A stretch of 64,000 nt of DNA from Mycobacterium numidiamassiliense (GTDB lineage Bacteria > Actinomycetota > Actinomycetes > Mycobacteriales > Mycobacteriaceae): positions 3,626,966-3,690,965 of the forward strand of contig NZ_FUEZ01000004.1 in the NCBI RefSeq assembly GCF_900157365.1, in the 5' to 3' direction. Shown in pieces: positions 1 through 8,379 of this stretch (the first letter of the stretch is position 1; each line of letters opens with the position of its first letter). The notes beneath the pieces were generated by a model. It saw nothing but the letters and a program-made list of their open reading frames with translations. It made no database searches and had not been told where the DNA came from. The position numbers were made by a program, and so were the translations under genes.

Positions 1-1971
1 GAGCCCCTTTGTGGTGGCGTAGTTCGACATGATGGTGTCGAGGTTGTGCTGCTGGCTCTCGATCTGCGGCGGTATCAGTGCCACCAGCTTCGGCTGGATC
101 TGATCCAGCTTGTCGAGATTCGCGCTGAGGTTCACGATGTTCTCAGCTATTTGGTCGATGCCGTCGAGCGCGTTGAAGATTGACCGAATTGCCCAGCAGG
201 CCGGGATGTCGAAACAGTGCTTCTCCCAGTAGAAGTAACTTCGGATCGGCCGGAGGAAGTCGTCGAAGTTGGCGATTTGATCGCGCAACGACTCGGTGAT
301 CTTCACGGTTTCTTTGGTGAGCTTGGTGGTTTCGTGTGTGGTGTTGCTCAGATCCTGGGTGACCTGCATCTGCTCATGCAGAGTCGCCATCGTCTTGCGC
401 AGCTCGTCCGCCTGCTTCAGCAGGTTGTTCGCCTGCTCTTCTTGGTAGTGCTCGGTCTGGATCCGGCCGGCGGATTGTGCGCCCATCTGAAAACCGAAGG
501 TGCTGTGGTCGAGCGGCGTACCCAACGGCCGGGTGATGGTCTGGACTCGACCGATACCGGGGATGTGGAAGACCGCCTTGGCGACCTTGTCCAGGACGAG
601 GAAGTCGGCCGGGTTACGCAGGTCGTGATCGGTCTCGATCATCAACAGCTCAGGGTTGAGCCGAGCCTGGTTGAAGTGCCGGTCGGCAGCTGCATACCCG
701 ATATTGGCCGGGGTGTCTTGCGGCAGGAAGTGGCGGGTGTCGTAGTCCGTCTTGTAGCCGGGCAGAGCGAGCAGGCCAACCAGCGCGGCCGCGATCGTCA
801 CCGCGAGAACCGGTGCGGGCCAACGGACGATCGCGGTGCCGATACGGCGCCAGCCCCGGGTCTGGAGCTTTCGCTTCGGGTCCATCAGCTTGAAGAAGGA
901 CGCCACCGTCAGTACCGCTGGAGCCAGAGTCAACGCCGCGAGGACCGCGACCAGCATGCCGACGGCGCAGGGTATGCCCAGTGACGAAAAATAGGGCAAC
1001 CGGCAGAAGCTCAGGCAGTACATCGCACCGGCGATAGTCAGCCCCGACCCCAGCACGACATGGGCCGTGCTGTGGAACATCGTGTAGAACGCCTCTTCAC
1101 GCGTCTCGCCCAGACCGCGGGCCTCGTGGTAGCGGCCGACCACAAAGATCGCGTAGTCCGTTCCGGCCGCGATCGCCATCAGCACGAGCATGTTGTTGGC
1201 GAAGGTGGAGAGCCCCATGATCTCGTAGTTTCCGAGCGTCGCGACGACGCCGCGGGCGGCGGCCAACTCGACGAAGACCATCGCCAGCATGATCAGCACA
1301 GTGCTTATCGAGCGGTAGGTGAACAGCAGCATCACGATGATCACGAGGAAGGTGACCATGGTGACTTTTGCGACGCCTTTCTCACCCGCGTGGGACTGGT
1401 CGGCAAACAACGGAGCCGCCCCGGTGACGTAGGCCTTGATCCCCGGCGGTGCCGGCACCGAGTTCACGATCTTGCGGACGGCCTCGCTCGACTCGGTGGA
1501 CTGGCCGCTGCCCATGTTGCCGGCGAGGTACACCTGAACGTATGCGGCTTTTTGGTCGTGGCTCTGGGAGCCCGCGGCGGTCAGGGGATCGCTCCAGAAG
1601 TCCTGGATGTGCTGAACGTGTTTCTTGTCTTGCTCGAGTCGTTTGACGATCTCGTCGTAATAGCGGTGGGCCTCCGCCCCCAGCGGTTTGTCGCCCTCCA
1701 GCAGGACCATTGCCGAGCTGTCGGAACTGAACTCCTTGAACGTCGACCCGACGTGCATCATCGACTGGAACGACACCGCATCCTTGGGACTCTGCGACAC
1801 CGAGTGCGCCTTGGAGACGACCTCCAGCTGCGGTGAGATGGTGTTGGTGACGAAGACGATGCCCAGCCAGATCAGGACGATCGGCAACGCGAGCCGATGA
1901 ATCATCCGCGGCAGGAACGGCGGGATCAGTGGCTGATCAACACGCGGCGGAGCCCCGGTGGTCTCACTCAT
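1..1971 (-). CDS. mmpL: MmpL family RND lipid/siderophore transporter (C-terminus outside window)
   Basis: Inner-membrane RND transporter of the mycobacterial MmpL family, which moves lipids or siderophores across the membrane using the proton gradient. About 657 residues are present; the rest lies beyond base 1. Visible are an N-terminal membrane segment (about residues 25-45), a large periplasmic loop, a cluster of hydrophobic helices from about residue 200, and the motif GTDYAIF at about 270-276, which carries the Asp-Tyr pair conserved in MmpL helix 4. A second periplasmic domain with a heptad-like stretch follows (around residues 490-560). The ATG at 1971 overlaps the mmpS stop as ATGA, so the pair is translationally coupled. 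The sequence resembles the MmpL4/MmpL5 branch, but the substrate cannot be read from this fragment. Confidence 0.93.
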   Translation of the reverse strand, partial: MSETTGAPPRVDQPLIPPFLPRMIHRLALPIVLIWLGIVFVTNTISPQLEVVSKAHSVSQSPKDAVSFQSMMHVGSTFKEFSSDSSAMVLLEGDKPLGAEAHRYYDEIVKRLEQDKKHVQHIQDFWSDPLTAAGSQSHDQKAAYVQVYLAGNMGSGQSTESSEAVRKIVNSVPAPPGIKAYVTGAAPLFADQSHAGEKGVAKVTMVTFLVIIVMLLFTYRSISTVLIMLAMVFVELAAARGVVATLGNYEIMGLSTFANNMLVLMAIAAGTDYAIFVVGRYHEARGLGETREEAFYTMFHSTAHVVLGSGLTIAGAMYCLSFCRLPYFSSLGIPCAVGMLVAVLAALTLAPAVLTVASFFKLMDPKRKLQTRGWRRIGTAIVRWPAPVLAVTIAAALVGLLALPGYKTDYDTRHFLPQDTPANIGYAAADRHFNQARLNPELLMIETDHDLRNPADFLVLDKVAKAVFHIPGIGRVQTITRPLGTPLDHSTFGFQMGAQSAGRIQTEHYQEEQANNLLKQADELRKTMATLHEQMQVTQDLSNTTHETTKLTKETVKITESLRDQIANFDDFLRPIRSYFYWEKHCFDIPACWAIRSIFNALDGIDQIAENIVNLSANLDKLDQIQPKLVALIPPQIESQQHNLDTIMSNYATTKGL

Positions 1972-2513
1972 GCGGACTTGTCCAGGCAGTAGACGAAGGC
2001 ATTGACGTTTTCGGTGGGGGGCGACTGATTAGCACCCTTGATCACCGCACCGGTGCCGTCGTGGTTATCCACGACGAAGTGGCAGGCAATCCAACTGCCG
2101 TCTCCCTGCGCTACCAGATTTGCCGGGATGCCGGGCTTGGTTGACTTCAATACTGTGCTCCAGGGCAAGGGGACGTTGAGGGCCTGCTGCGGATGGGAGT
2201 TCTCGTCGAGGTAGTTGATGGTCGCCGTGCTGCCCGGTGAGCCCCAGACCTCGAGTGTGATCGTCTTGGCGTTGAACTGGTCAAGGACGTCACCGTTTAC
2301 GCCACCACCGAACGAACCCGCGTGAACGCCGAAGACATCGTGCAGCCGGTATACGACGAACCCGGATAGCGCGACGACAGCCACGATCGTGAGCACCAGC
2401 CAGAAACGGCTCAGCAGCCCCTTCTTCGTGGCGCGCTTGGGGCCGACTTTTTCCTCGGTGATTGGGGGAACCTCAGGATCTCGCGACCTTGTCCATGGCT
2501 TGGTGGTCGTCAT
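1968..2513 (-). CDS. mmpS: MmpS family accessory membrane protein
   Basis: Small membrane-anchored partner of the adjacent MmpL transporter. The 181 residues comprise a basic cytoplasmic N-terminus of about 35 residues, one transmembrane helix (about 36-56, LVLTIVAVVALSGFVVY) and a periplasmic beta-rich domain with the MmpS pattern ITLEVWGSPGSTATINYLD and two Cys (in WIACHF and VYCLD) that could form a disulfide. It is longer than Mtb MmpS4 (about 140 residues), mainly at the N-terminus. A Shine-Dalgarno-like AGGAAAG precedes the ATG. It is the first gene of the mmpS-mmpL unit and overlaps mmpL by 4 bp. Family assignment is firm; the substrate is not known. Confidence 0.93.
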   Translation of the reverse strand: MTTTKPWTRSRDPEVPPITEEKVGPKRATKKGLLSRFWLVLTIVAVVALSGFVVYRLHDVFGVHAGSFGGGVNGDVLDQFNAKTITLEVWGSPGSTATINYLDENSHPQQALNVPLPWSTVLKSTKPGIPANLVAQGDGSWIACHFVVDNHDGTGAVIKGANQSPPTENVNAFVYCLDKSA

Positions 2514-2723
2514 GGGCGCTTTCCTAACCAGGGGCGAAGGCTACTCAAATAATTAGCTTGGAGGTAAGCTTAGCCACTCTAACCTACATCGAGATGGTCC
2601 GGGCTTCACATCCCGAGCCGAGCCATCCACACCTTGTGACAATCTGTGACAATTTTCGGCGCCACCGAACATCTGTGCCCTGTGGTGAAACTGAACGTCC
2701 CAGCTCAGCTGGCCTTTTCATAG
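2514..2723. other. AT-richer upstream region of mmpS-mmpL
   Basis: Non-coding stretch between mmpS and tRNA-Pro. Around 2545-2590 it is notably AT-rich and holds TTAG/CTAA half-site-like words (for example TTAGCTT and TAAGCTTAG), a likely location for the mmpS promoter and a regulator site. No site fits the 19-bp IdeR iron-box consensus well enough to call it. Confidence 0.4.
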
Positions 2724-2797
2724 TCGGGCTGACAGGATTTGAACCTGCGACCACTTGACCCCCAGTCAAGTGCGCTACCAAACTGCGCCACAGCCCG
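2724..2797 (-). tRNA. tRNA-Pro (anticodon GGG)
   Basis: A 74-nt cloverleaf on the minus strand. The acceptor stem is CGGGCTG pairing with CAGCCCG with discriminator A. The D arm contains GCGCAG...GTAGCGC. The anticodon stem CTTGA/TCAAG closes the loop CTGGGGG, which gives anticodon GGG (Pro). The T arm contains GGTTCAAATCC. CCA is not encoded. Mtb also has a tRNA-Pro near Rv1718/Rv1719, so the position is syntenic. Confidence 0.96.
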
Positions 2798-2886
2798 CGC
2801 GCCGGTACATCTACCAGCGGCAGGTCGACAGCCTACCGTAGCGGGGCCGTCAACCCATCAACGCGCCGCTGACGTGCGCGTCGGCC

Positions 2887-3648
2887 CTAGGCGAAGGCGC
2901 CGTTGACCCTGTCGACCCAGGCCAGCAGCGTTTGGGCGAGCTCCGTTTCGCGGCGATAGAACCGCTGGGCGGGAACAGGCACACTGACCGCGACCATCTC
3001 TTCGCTCACGCGGTGGAGCACCGCGCCCACCGCGCAGATGCCCTCGGTCTGCTCCTCGCGGTCATACGCGAGGCCCTCGGTGCGGACCCGTTCGAGCTCC
3101 GTGCGCAGCGCCGCAGGGGTGGTGATGGTGTTCGCGGTCAGCTGGGCAAGCCGGCTCGGCACGGCCCGAGCCCGGTCGCCGGCCGACAGACTGGCCAGCA
3201 GCGCCTTGCCGTTGGCACAGCAGTGCAGCGGAAACGACTCGCCGACCGCACTGATCGCCCGCAGCCGATGCGGCGAAACGACCTGATCGACGAAGGTCGC
3301 TCGGTCGCCGTCCAGGATCGACAGGTCGACGGTCTCCTCCAGTTCGCGAGAGAGCTCCTCCATGAACGGATGGACATCGATCACGACGCCGCGACGCACC
3401 GTCGTGGCCATGCGCGCGATCTCGGGGCCCAGCCGGTACCGGCCGCGCGCCGCACGCGCCGCTACTAGGCCTTCGTCATCGAGCGCATTGAGGATGCGGC
3501 TCACGGTCGAGCGCGCCATGCCCAGCCGCTCGCCGATTTCGGCCTGGTTGAGCCCATCGGGGTGGGCTTGCAACAGCCGCAGCATCTCGGCGGCGCGGGC
3601 GATGACCTGAATCCCGTTGCCACGGGCCTCTTCTGAGAGGACGGTCAT
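2887..3648 (-). CDS. IclR family transcriptional regulator
   Basis: DNA-binding regulator of 253 residues. The N-terminal winged helix-turn-helix covers about residues 10-75 (GLNQAEIGERLGMARSTVSRIL), followed by an IclR effector domain (about 85-250) with the typical GESFPLHCCANGKALLA segment. The start was set at the ATG at 3648, because MTVLSEEARG begins the conserved part and this ATG overlaps the stop of the upstream cyclase gene (ATGA); longer reading frames only add shadow sequence. It is the last gene of an SDR-cyclase-IclR operon and is the likely Rv1719 ortholog. It probably controls its own operon in response to an aromatic or acidic metabolite; the ligand is not known. Confidence 0.9.
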   Translation of the reverse strand: MTVLSEEARGNGIQVIARAAEMLRLLQAHPDGLNQAEIGERLGMARSTVSRILNALDDEGLVAARAARGRYRLGPEIARMATTVRRGVVIDVHPFMEELSRELEETVDLSILDGDRATFVDQVVSPHRLRAISAVGESFPLHCCANGKALLASLSAGDRARAVPSRLAQLTANTITTPAALRTELERVRTEGLAYDREEQTEGICAVGAVLHRVSEEMVAVSVPVPAQRFYRRETELAQTLLAWVDRVNGAFA

Positions 3649-4478
3649 CACGCGGCCGCACCGGTCTCGAGGCGATAGGCACCGCTGGGATCGACGATCG
3701 CCACCAACCGCACGATGCAGCCGTCGCCTCCCACCCAGCGCCACGGGAACGCGGCGAAGGTGACGCGTTTGCCGGTGACCTTGTCCAGATCACCGCCGAC
3801 GTTCTCGAAGCCGTAGATGCCTTCGGACAGGATCGCGCGGTGACACGGCTCCCATTCGGGGAAGTCGTCGAGCACCTGGCGCCCGGTTTCGTCCTCGTAT
3901 TCCTTGACCGCCCATGGCAATAGGCCACCTAGGTGTTCGGCGGGGCCGTGTGGGCCGATCGATGTGGCCAGCGGATGATCGAGCGCCTGGGTGTCGGTGC
4001 CGACGGCCTTGACGCCCTTGGCCGCGAACCACTCCCCGGCCTCCTTGTAGAAGCCCGGCGAGTAGGCGTAGTACTCGGCGCTGTCGGCGTATTTGTGGTG
4101 CCAGCCGGTGTTGACGATGACGATGTCACCGGGCCGGATCTGCGGAGTGGCGTTCTCCAGGTCCTCGGCGGTGACGACCTCCCACTTCTTCTTGGGAATC
4201 GACACGACCACCCCGGTGCCGAAGAAGGCGCTCAACGGAATCTCGTCCAGCAGCGGCGTGCCCTCGATCACGTGACCCGGCGCGTCAATGTGCGTGCCGG
4301 AATGCATTACGGTGGTGATCTTTTGAGTGAGCACCCGGCTTCTGGCCATGTTGTGCAAGCGTTCGATCTTGACGTCCTCGAAGTACGGCCACGCCGGCAC
4401 GCCATGACCCCACGGATGCGACAGGTCGTAGAACTCCAGATTCGATTCGGCCTCGCCGAGGGGCCAGGTGAAGCTCAT
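3648..4478 (-). CDS. Cyclase family / kynurenine formamidase-like metal-dependent hydrolase
   Basis: A 276-residue protein of the cyclase/KynB-like superfamily, metal-dependent hydrolases acting on amides or lactones. The signature is HSGTHIDAPGH at residues 59-69, whose His and Asp residues bind the metal in this family; a second conserved block (HPLATSIGPHGPAEH) follows in the C-terminal half. The region around DLSHPWGHGVPAWP near the N-terminus is also typical. A Shine-Dalgarno sequence GGAAGGGA lies upstream of the ATG. The gene follows the SDR by 19 bp and overlaps the IclR gene by 4 bp, so the three are one operon. It corresponds to Rv1716 in Mtb. The substrate is not known. Confidence 0.88.
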   Translation of the reverse strand: MSFTWPLGEAESNLEFYDLSHPWGHGVPAWPYFEDVKIERLHNMARSRVLTQKITTVMHSGTHIDAPGHVIEGTPLLDEIPLSAFFGTGVVVSIPKKKWEVVTAEDLENATPQIRPGDIVIVNTGWHHKYADSAEYYAYSPGFYKEAGEWFAAKGVKAVGTDTQALDHPLATSIGPHGPAEHLGGLLPWAVKEYEDETGRQVLDDFPEWEPCHRAILSEGIYGFENVGGDLDKVTGKRVTFAAFPWRWVGGDGCIVRLVAIVDPSGAYRLETGAAA

Positions 4479-4497
4479 GATGTTTGTTCCCTTCCAA

Positions 4498-5274
4498 TCA
4501 GCATGCGGTGTAGCCGCCGTCCAGATACATCACTTGGCCGGTGTAAAAACTCGACGCATCGCTGAGCAGATAGATCAGCGCGCCGGCGAAGTCGTCCGGC
4601 TCGGCGAAGCGGCGCAACGGAATCCGTGCAAACATCGCCTCACGGGTCTCACGCCCCTTGTCGTCGTCGGCGTACATCCACTCGGTCAATTCGGAACGGA
4701 AAACCGTTGGCGCAAGCGCATTTACCCGGATTTTGTGTGGACCCCACTCGGCCGCCAGCGATTTCGCCAGCAGGTCGGTGGCGGCCTTGGACGGGCAGTA
4801 GGCGCTGTATCCGGCCGGGTGGCCGAGGGTCCCTCGCACCGACGAGACCAGCACGATGCTGCCTCCCCCGCCCTGCTGCAGCAGCACCCGCCCGGCCGCC
4901 TGGCAGACCAGCCAGGCGCCCCGCGCGTTTGCGCGCATCACGTTGTCGAAGTCGTCGACGTCCATGTCGGTGATGGCCTCGACGTGGTTCATGCCCGACG
5001 CGACGAGCACGCCATCCAGCCGGCCATGCTTACCCACGGCGGCCTCGACCATGGCCCGGGCGTCGTCCGGGGTGTCGGGCCGGCGGGGCACCACCGCGGC
5101 GTTGTCGATGCCGGCGTCGTCGGCCAATTCGGAGAGACGCGTGGAATTCCCGCCGGCCAGCGTGAGCCGGGCCCCCGCGTCGGCCAGCGCCCGGGCCGCG
5201 GCACTGCCCAGTGAACCGGTCGCCCCGGTGATCAGGATCGACTTGTTTTGCAGGCTGAATAGCGCCGCGCTCAC
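4498..5274 (-). CDS. Short-chain dehydrogenase/reductase
   Basis: NAD(P)-dependent oxidoreductase of the classical SDR family, 258 residues. The nucleotide-binding motif TGATGSLG is at residues 16-23, the catalytic Ser in the SSV block near 144, and the YxxxK pair is Y159/K163. The C-terminus ends in the common G-x-V-M-Y-L-D-G-G form. It is the first gene of the operon with the cyclase and IclR genes. Its ortholog is likely Rv1714. Mtb has fadB3 next to these genes, but it is absent here. The substrate is unknown; the cyclase partner suggests a small catabolic route. Confidence 0.9.
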   Translation of the reverse strand: MSAALFSLQNKSILITGATGSLGSAAARALADAGARLTLAGGNSTRLSELADDAGIDNAAVVPRRPDTPDDARAMVEAAVGKHGRLDGVLVASGMNHVEAITDMDVDDFDNVMRANARGAWLVCQAAGRVLLQQGGGGSIVLVSSVRGTLGHPAGYSAYCPSKAATDLLAKSLAAEWGPHKIRVNALAPTVFRSELTEWMYADDDKGRETREAMFARIPLRRFAEPDDFAGALIYLLSDASSFYTGQVMYLDGGYTAC

Positions 5275-5295
5275 TCAATTCTCCCATTTCTCCCG

Positions 5296-5321
5296 CGATA
5301 CGGGTTTATTAGCCCGTTATA
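5296..5321. promoter_or_regulatory. Imperfect palindrome upstream of the SDR operon (candidate operator)
   Basis: The sequence ATACGGG-TTTATTAG-CCCGTTAT is an inverted repeat about 22-48 bp upstream of the SDR start, between the predicted -10 box and the ATG. That placement suits a repressor operator, and the operon encodes an IclR regulator. This is inference from position and symmetry only. Confidence 0.4.
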
Positions 5322-5325
5322 CGAG

Positions 5326-5355
5326 ACATTACGAAGGATCAGACGTGAATGTCAA
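5326..5355 (-). promoter_or_regulatory. Predicted sigma-70-type promoter of the SDR-cyclase-IclR operon
   Basis: On the minus strand, TTGACA (5355-5350) is followed after 18 bp by TAATGT (5331-5326). This is a near-consensus -35 with a good -10, about 50 bp upstream of the SDR start. Confidence 0.5.
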
Positions 5356-5425
5356 CGTCGGGTGTGCAGCCTGGGCGTCTCGTGTGCGTCCAGGGCGCGA
5401 AAATCGCCGAATTTCCGCCGCGGCC

Positions 5426-5520
5426 GCACACTCGAAGCCCTGAGCGCACGATCGACGCGGCTGAGGCACGCTCGACGCGCCTCAACGCACGATTGATGCG
5501 ACGGGAAAACGCTCGACGCG
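5426..5520. repeat. Array of five degenerate direct repeats, period 20-21 bp
   Basis: A 14-bp core, GCACG(A/C)TCGACGCG, occurs at 5426 (diverged), 5446, 5466, 5487 and 5507, spaced 20, 20, 21 and 20 bp. The array lies in the 266-bp gap between the end of der and the SDR promoter. A two-helical-turn period would place all cores on one face of the DNA, which fits multimeric protein binding. It could also be a copy of a dispersed intergenic element. Confidence 0.6.
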
Positions 5521-5540
5521 GCAGGGACACGCCTAAAGCG

Positions 5541-6941
5541 CTAGCGGCGCTTGGCAGTTCGCTTCTCGCGCACGCGGACATTGATCCGGATTGGACTGCC
5601 CTCGAACCCGAACGTCTCGCGCAGCCGTCGTTCCAGGAAGCGCCGGTAGCCTGCCTCGAGGAAGCCGGTAGTGAAGAGCACGAACGTCGGAGGGCGGGCG
5701 GTGGCCTGGGTGGCGAACAGAATTCGGGGCTGCTTGCCGCCGCGGACCGGGGGCGGTGTGGCCGCCACGATCTCCTTGACCCAGGTGTTCAGCGGACCGG
5801 TCGCAATCCGCGCATCCCACGACGCCAGCGCTGTCTCCATCGCGGGCACCAGCTTTTGCACCGCCCGGCCCGTTTTCGCGGAGATGTTGACGCGCTCTGC
5901 CCACTGCAGCTGTGCCAGTGCGCGGTCGATCTCACGGTCCAACAGGTCGCGGCGATCCTCGTCGACAAGGTCCCACTTGTTGAACGCCAATACGAGCGCC
6001 CGTCCGGCCTCGATCACCATGGTCAGCACCCGCTGATCTTGTTCGGTCAGCGGTTGCGACGCATCGATGAGCACGATCACCACCTCGGCCGCATCGATGG
6101 CAGAATGCGTGCGCACCGAGGCGTAGAACTCGTGACCACTGGCCTGTCCGACCTTGCGACGCAGGCCCGCGGTGTCGACGAACCGCCACACCTTGCCGCC
6201 CAACTCGATCAGCGAGTCCACCGGGTCGACCGTGGTGCCGGCGACGTCATGGACCACCGAACGCTGGTCTCCGGCAAGCTTATTCAGCAGTGAGCTCTTG
6301 CCGACGTTGGGTTTACCGACCAGCGCCACCCGGCGGGGGCCGCCGGCCCTCGGTGCGGCTTCGGACACCTCGGGCAATGCGGCCAGCACCTCGTCGAGCA
6401 GATCGGCCACACCGCGGCCATGCATCGCGCTGATCGGATGCGGCTCGCCGAGTCCCAGCGACCACAGCGCCGCCGCGTCTGATTCAACCTTCTCGTTGTC
6501 AACCTTGTTGGCGGCCAGGAAGACTGGCTTGCCCGCGCGCACCAGGATGCGGGCGGCCGCCTCGTCCGCGGTGGTGGCGCCCACGGTGGCATCGACCACC
6601 AGGATCACCGCGTCGGCGGTGCGCATGGCCACCGACGCCTGCTCGGCCACCAGCTGCTGCAGGCCCTTGGCGTCGGGCTCCCATCCCCCGGTGTCCTGCA
6701 CCATGAACCGCCGTCCGGTCCACAGCGCGTCGTAGGAGACCCGATCGCGCGTGACGCCGGGAATGTCCTGCACCACGGCCTCGCGCCGGCCCAGGATTCG
6801 GTTCACCAGCGTCGACTTCCCGACATTGGGGCGGCCGACGATTGCCACCACGGGAGCGGGGCCGGGCTCGTCACCGTCCGCGAGGTCGGAATCGGTCAAT
6901 TCCCAATCGTCTTCGTCGCTCCAGGTGCCGTCCTGACTCAC
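5541..6941 (-). CDS. der: Ribosome biogenesis GTPase Der (EngA)
   Basis: Tandem-domain GTPase needed for 50S subunit maturation, 466 residues. The first G domain begins with GRPNVGKS (36-43) and contains DTGG. The second begins with GKPNVGKSS (about 209) and contains DTAG and a NKWD base-recognition motif. A C-terminal KH-like domain ends in the basic tail REKRTAKRR. An acidic N-terminal extension of about 25 residues precedes the first domain. It overlaps cmk by 4 bp (ATGA) and is the last gene of the parA-scpAB-rluB-cmk-der operon, as in Mtb (Rv1713). Confidence 0.97.
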   Translation of the reverse strand: MSQDGTWSDEDDWELTDSDLADGDEPGPAPVVAIVGRPNVGKSTLVNRILGRREAVVQDIPGVTRDRVSYDALWTGRRFMVQDTGGWEPDAKGLQQLVAEQASVAMRTADAVILVVDATVGATTADEAAARILVRAGKPVFLAANKVDNEKVESDAAALWSLGLGEPHPISAMHGRGVADLLDEVLAALPEVSEAAPRAGGPRRVALVGKPNVGKSSLLNKLAGDQRSVVHDVAGTTVDPVDSLIELGGKVWRFVDTAGLRRKVGQASGHEFYASVRTHSAIDAAEVVIVLIDASQPLTEQDQRVLTMVIEAGRALVLAFNKWDLVDEDRRDLLDREIDRALAQLQWAERVNISAKTGRAVQKLVPAMETALASWDARIATGPLNTWVKEIVAATPPPVRGGKQPRILFATQATARPPTFVLFTTGFLEAGYRRFLERRLRETFGFEGSPIRINVRVREKRTAKRR

Positions 6942-7621
6942 CGCACTGCCCCGCTTCGCTGCTCGACCAACGCCAGCAGGTGAGCGATCACCTGCGCCTC
7001 GGTCATCTCACTGGTGTCGACGACCACCGCATCCTCGGCCGCCCGCAGCGGCGACACCGCCCGCGTGGAATCGAGATGATCGCGACGGTGCACATCGGCC
7101 AGCACGCCCTCGTAGTCGTCGGGCAGGCCCGCGGCGACGTTCTGATCGTTGCGGCGGCGGGCGCGTGTTTCGGCCGAGGCGGTCAAGAAGATCTTCACCG
7201 GCGCGTCGGGCAATACCACTGTCCCGATATCGCGGCCCTCGACGACGACACTGCCCGGCTCTTTGGCCATGTGTTGCTGCAGAGCGACAAGCCGGGTGCG
7301 CACGGCGGGCACCGATGACACCGCCGACACCGCCTGGGTGACTTCGTCTCCGCGGATCTCGGCTGAAACATCCTCTCCGGCAAGCAGATAACGGTCACCG
7401 CCGGGCTGGTATTGCACCGACATCTGGACGGTCGAGGCGATGTCGGCGACGGCGTGCGCGTCTGTCGGATCGATGCCGGCACGCAGCACCGCAAGCGTTA
7501 CCATTCGGTACATTCCTCCGGTGTCCAGGTAGCGTGCGCCCAGCGCCTCAGCCAATCTCTTTGATACAGAGGACTTTCCGGTTCCCGCCGGCCCGTCGAT
7601 GGCGACCACTATGTCGTTCAC
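6938..7621 (-). CDS. cmk: Cytidylate kinase
   Basis: Phosphorylates CMP and dCMP using ATP in pyrimidine nucleotide metabolism. The protein has 227 residues, with the P-loop GPAGTGKSS at 10-18, the substrate segment YLDTGGMYR, and the family block VVEGRDIGTVV with its Arg-Asp pair. The length is normal for Cmk. The ATG at 7621 overlaps the rluB stop and its own stop overlaps der, so expression is coupled inside the operon. Confidence 0.97.
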   Translation of the reverse strand: MNDIVVAIDGPAGTGKSSVSKRLAEALGARYLDTGGMYRMVTLAVLRAGIDPTDAHAVADIASTVQMSVQYQPGGDRYLLAGEDVSAEIRGDEVTQAVSAVSSVPAVRTRLVALQQHMAKEPGSVVVEGRDIGTVVLPDAPVKIFLTASAETRARRRNDQNVAAGLPDDYEGVLADVHRRDHLDSTRAVSPLRAAEDAVVVDTSEMTEAQVIAHLLALVEQRSGAVR

Positions 7622-8379
7622 AGGCCCACCGCTTTGTACAGTTGGCCGATCTCGTCGTGGCGTAGCGGACGGATGCTGCCCGGCCGCTGCTTGCCCAGCG
7701 AGATACCGCCGATCTCGGTGCGCACCAGCGACTCCACCGGGAAACCGACGGCGGCAAGCATCCGGCGCACTATGCGATTGCGTCCTTCATGTAATGTCAA
7801 CCGCACCAACGTTTTACCGGGAATCGCATCCACCACCGCGAAATCGTCGACCCGCGCCGGCCCATCCTCCAGCTCGATCCCGGCCCGCAGTTTCTTGCCC
7901 AGCCCACGCGGCACCGTTCCGGCCACCGTCGCCAGATATGTCTTGGGCACTTCGTGGGAGGGGTGCATCAAGCGATGCGCCAACTCGCCGTCGTTGGTCA
8001 GCAGAATCAGCCCTTCGGTGTCGGCATCGAGCCGCCCGACGTGAAACAGCTTCTTGTTGCCGCGCACTCGATGCTCGACCACGTCGCCGATGCACGGCCG
8101 GCCACGGTCGTCCGACATGGTCGAGTGCATGCCACGCGGCTTGTTCAGCGCCAGGTACACCAGCGAATCGTCGACGACAACCCGGGCCCCGTCCACGCGA
8201 ACCACCGAAACATCGGTATCCACCCGCGTGCCCAGCTCGGTCACCACTTCGCCGTCTACCTCGACCCGGCCGTCGCGAATCAACTTCTCGGCGGCCCGGC
8301 GCGACGCAATCCCGGCCTGGGACAAGACTTTTTGCAAACGGATTCCCTGGGCCTCCCCAGGATCGTGTTCGTCGACCAT
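7618..8379 (-). CDS. rluB: 23S rRNA pseudouridine synthase, RluB/RsuA family
   Basis: Converts specific uridines of large-subunit rRNA to pseudouridine. The 253 residues contain an N-terminal S4 RNA-binding domain (about 13-70, IRLQKVLSQAGIASRRAAEKLI) and a catalytic domain with GRLDADTEGL (115-124), whose Asp118 is the expected nucleophile. The start is fused to the scpB stop (TAATG) and the stop overlaps cmk. The family is clear; the exact target uridine is inferred from family assignment. Confidence 0.92.
   Translation of the reverse strand: MVDEHDPGEAQGIRLQKVLSQAGIASRRAAEKLIRDGRVEVDGEVVTELGTRVDTDVSVVRVDGARVVVDDSLVYLALNKPRGMHSTMSDDRGRPCIGDVVEHRVRGNKKLFHVGRLDADTEGLILLTNDGELAHRLMHPSHEVPKTYLATVAGTVPRGLGKKLRAGIELEDGPARVDDFAVVDAIPGKTLVRLTLHEGRNRIVRRMLAAVGFPVESLVRTEIGGISLGKQRPGSIRPLRHDEIGQLYKAVGL

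Noticed and set aside
217..1836. Long plus-strand frames over the start of the window
   Set aside because: They are shadows of the minus-strand mmpL, whose translation shows clear family motifs.
2545..2600. Possible IdeR iron box upstream of mmpS
   Set aside because: TTAG/CTAA half-site words are present, but no 19-bp window matches the palindromic consensus well; the halves are wrongly spaced.
2558..2781. Short frames on both strands over tRNA-Pro
   Set aside because: They are tRNA sequence read as protein (for example the GFEPATT pattern), a known artefact.
5426..5520. CRISPR array
   Set aside because: The repeats are degenerate 14-bp cores with 6-7 bp gaps, no unique spacers and no cas genes nearby.
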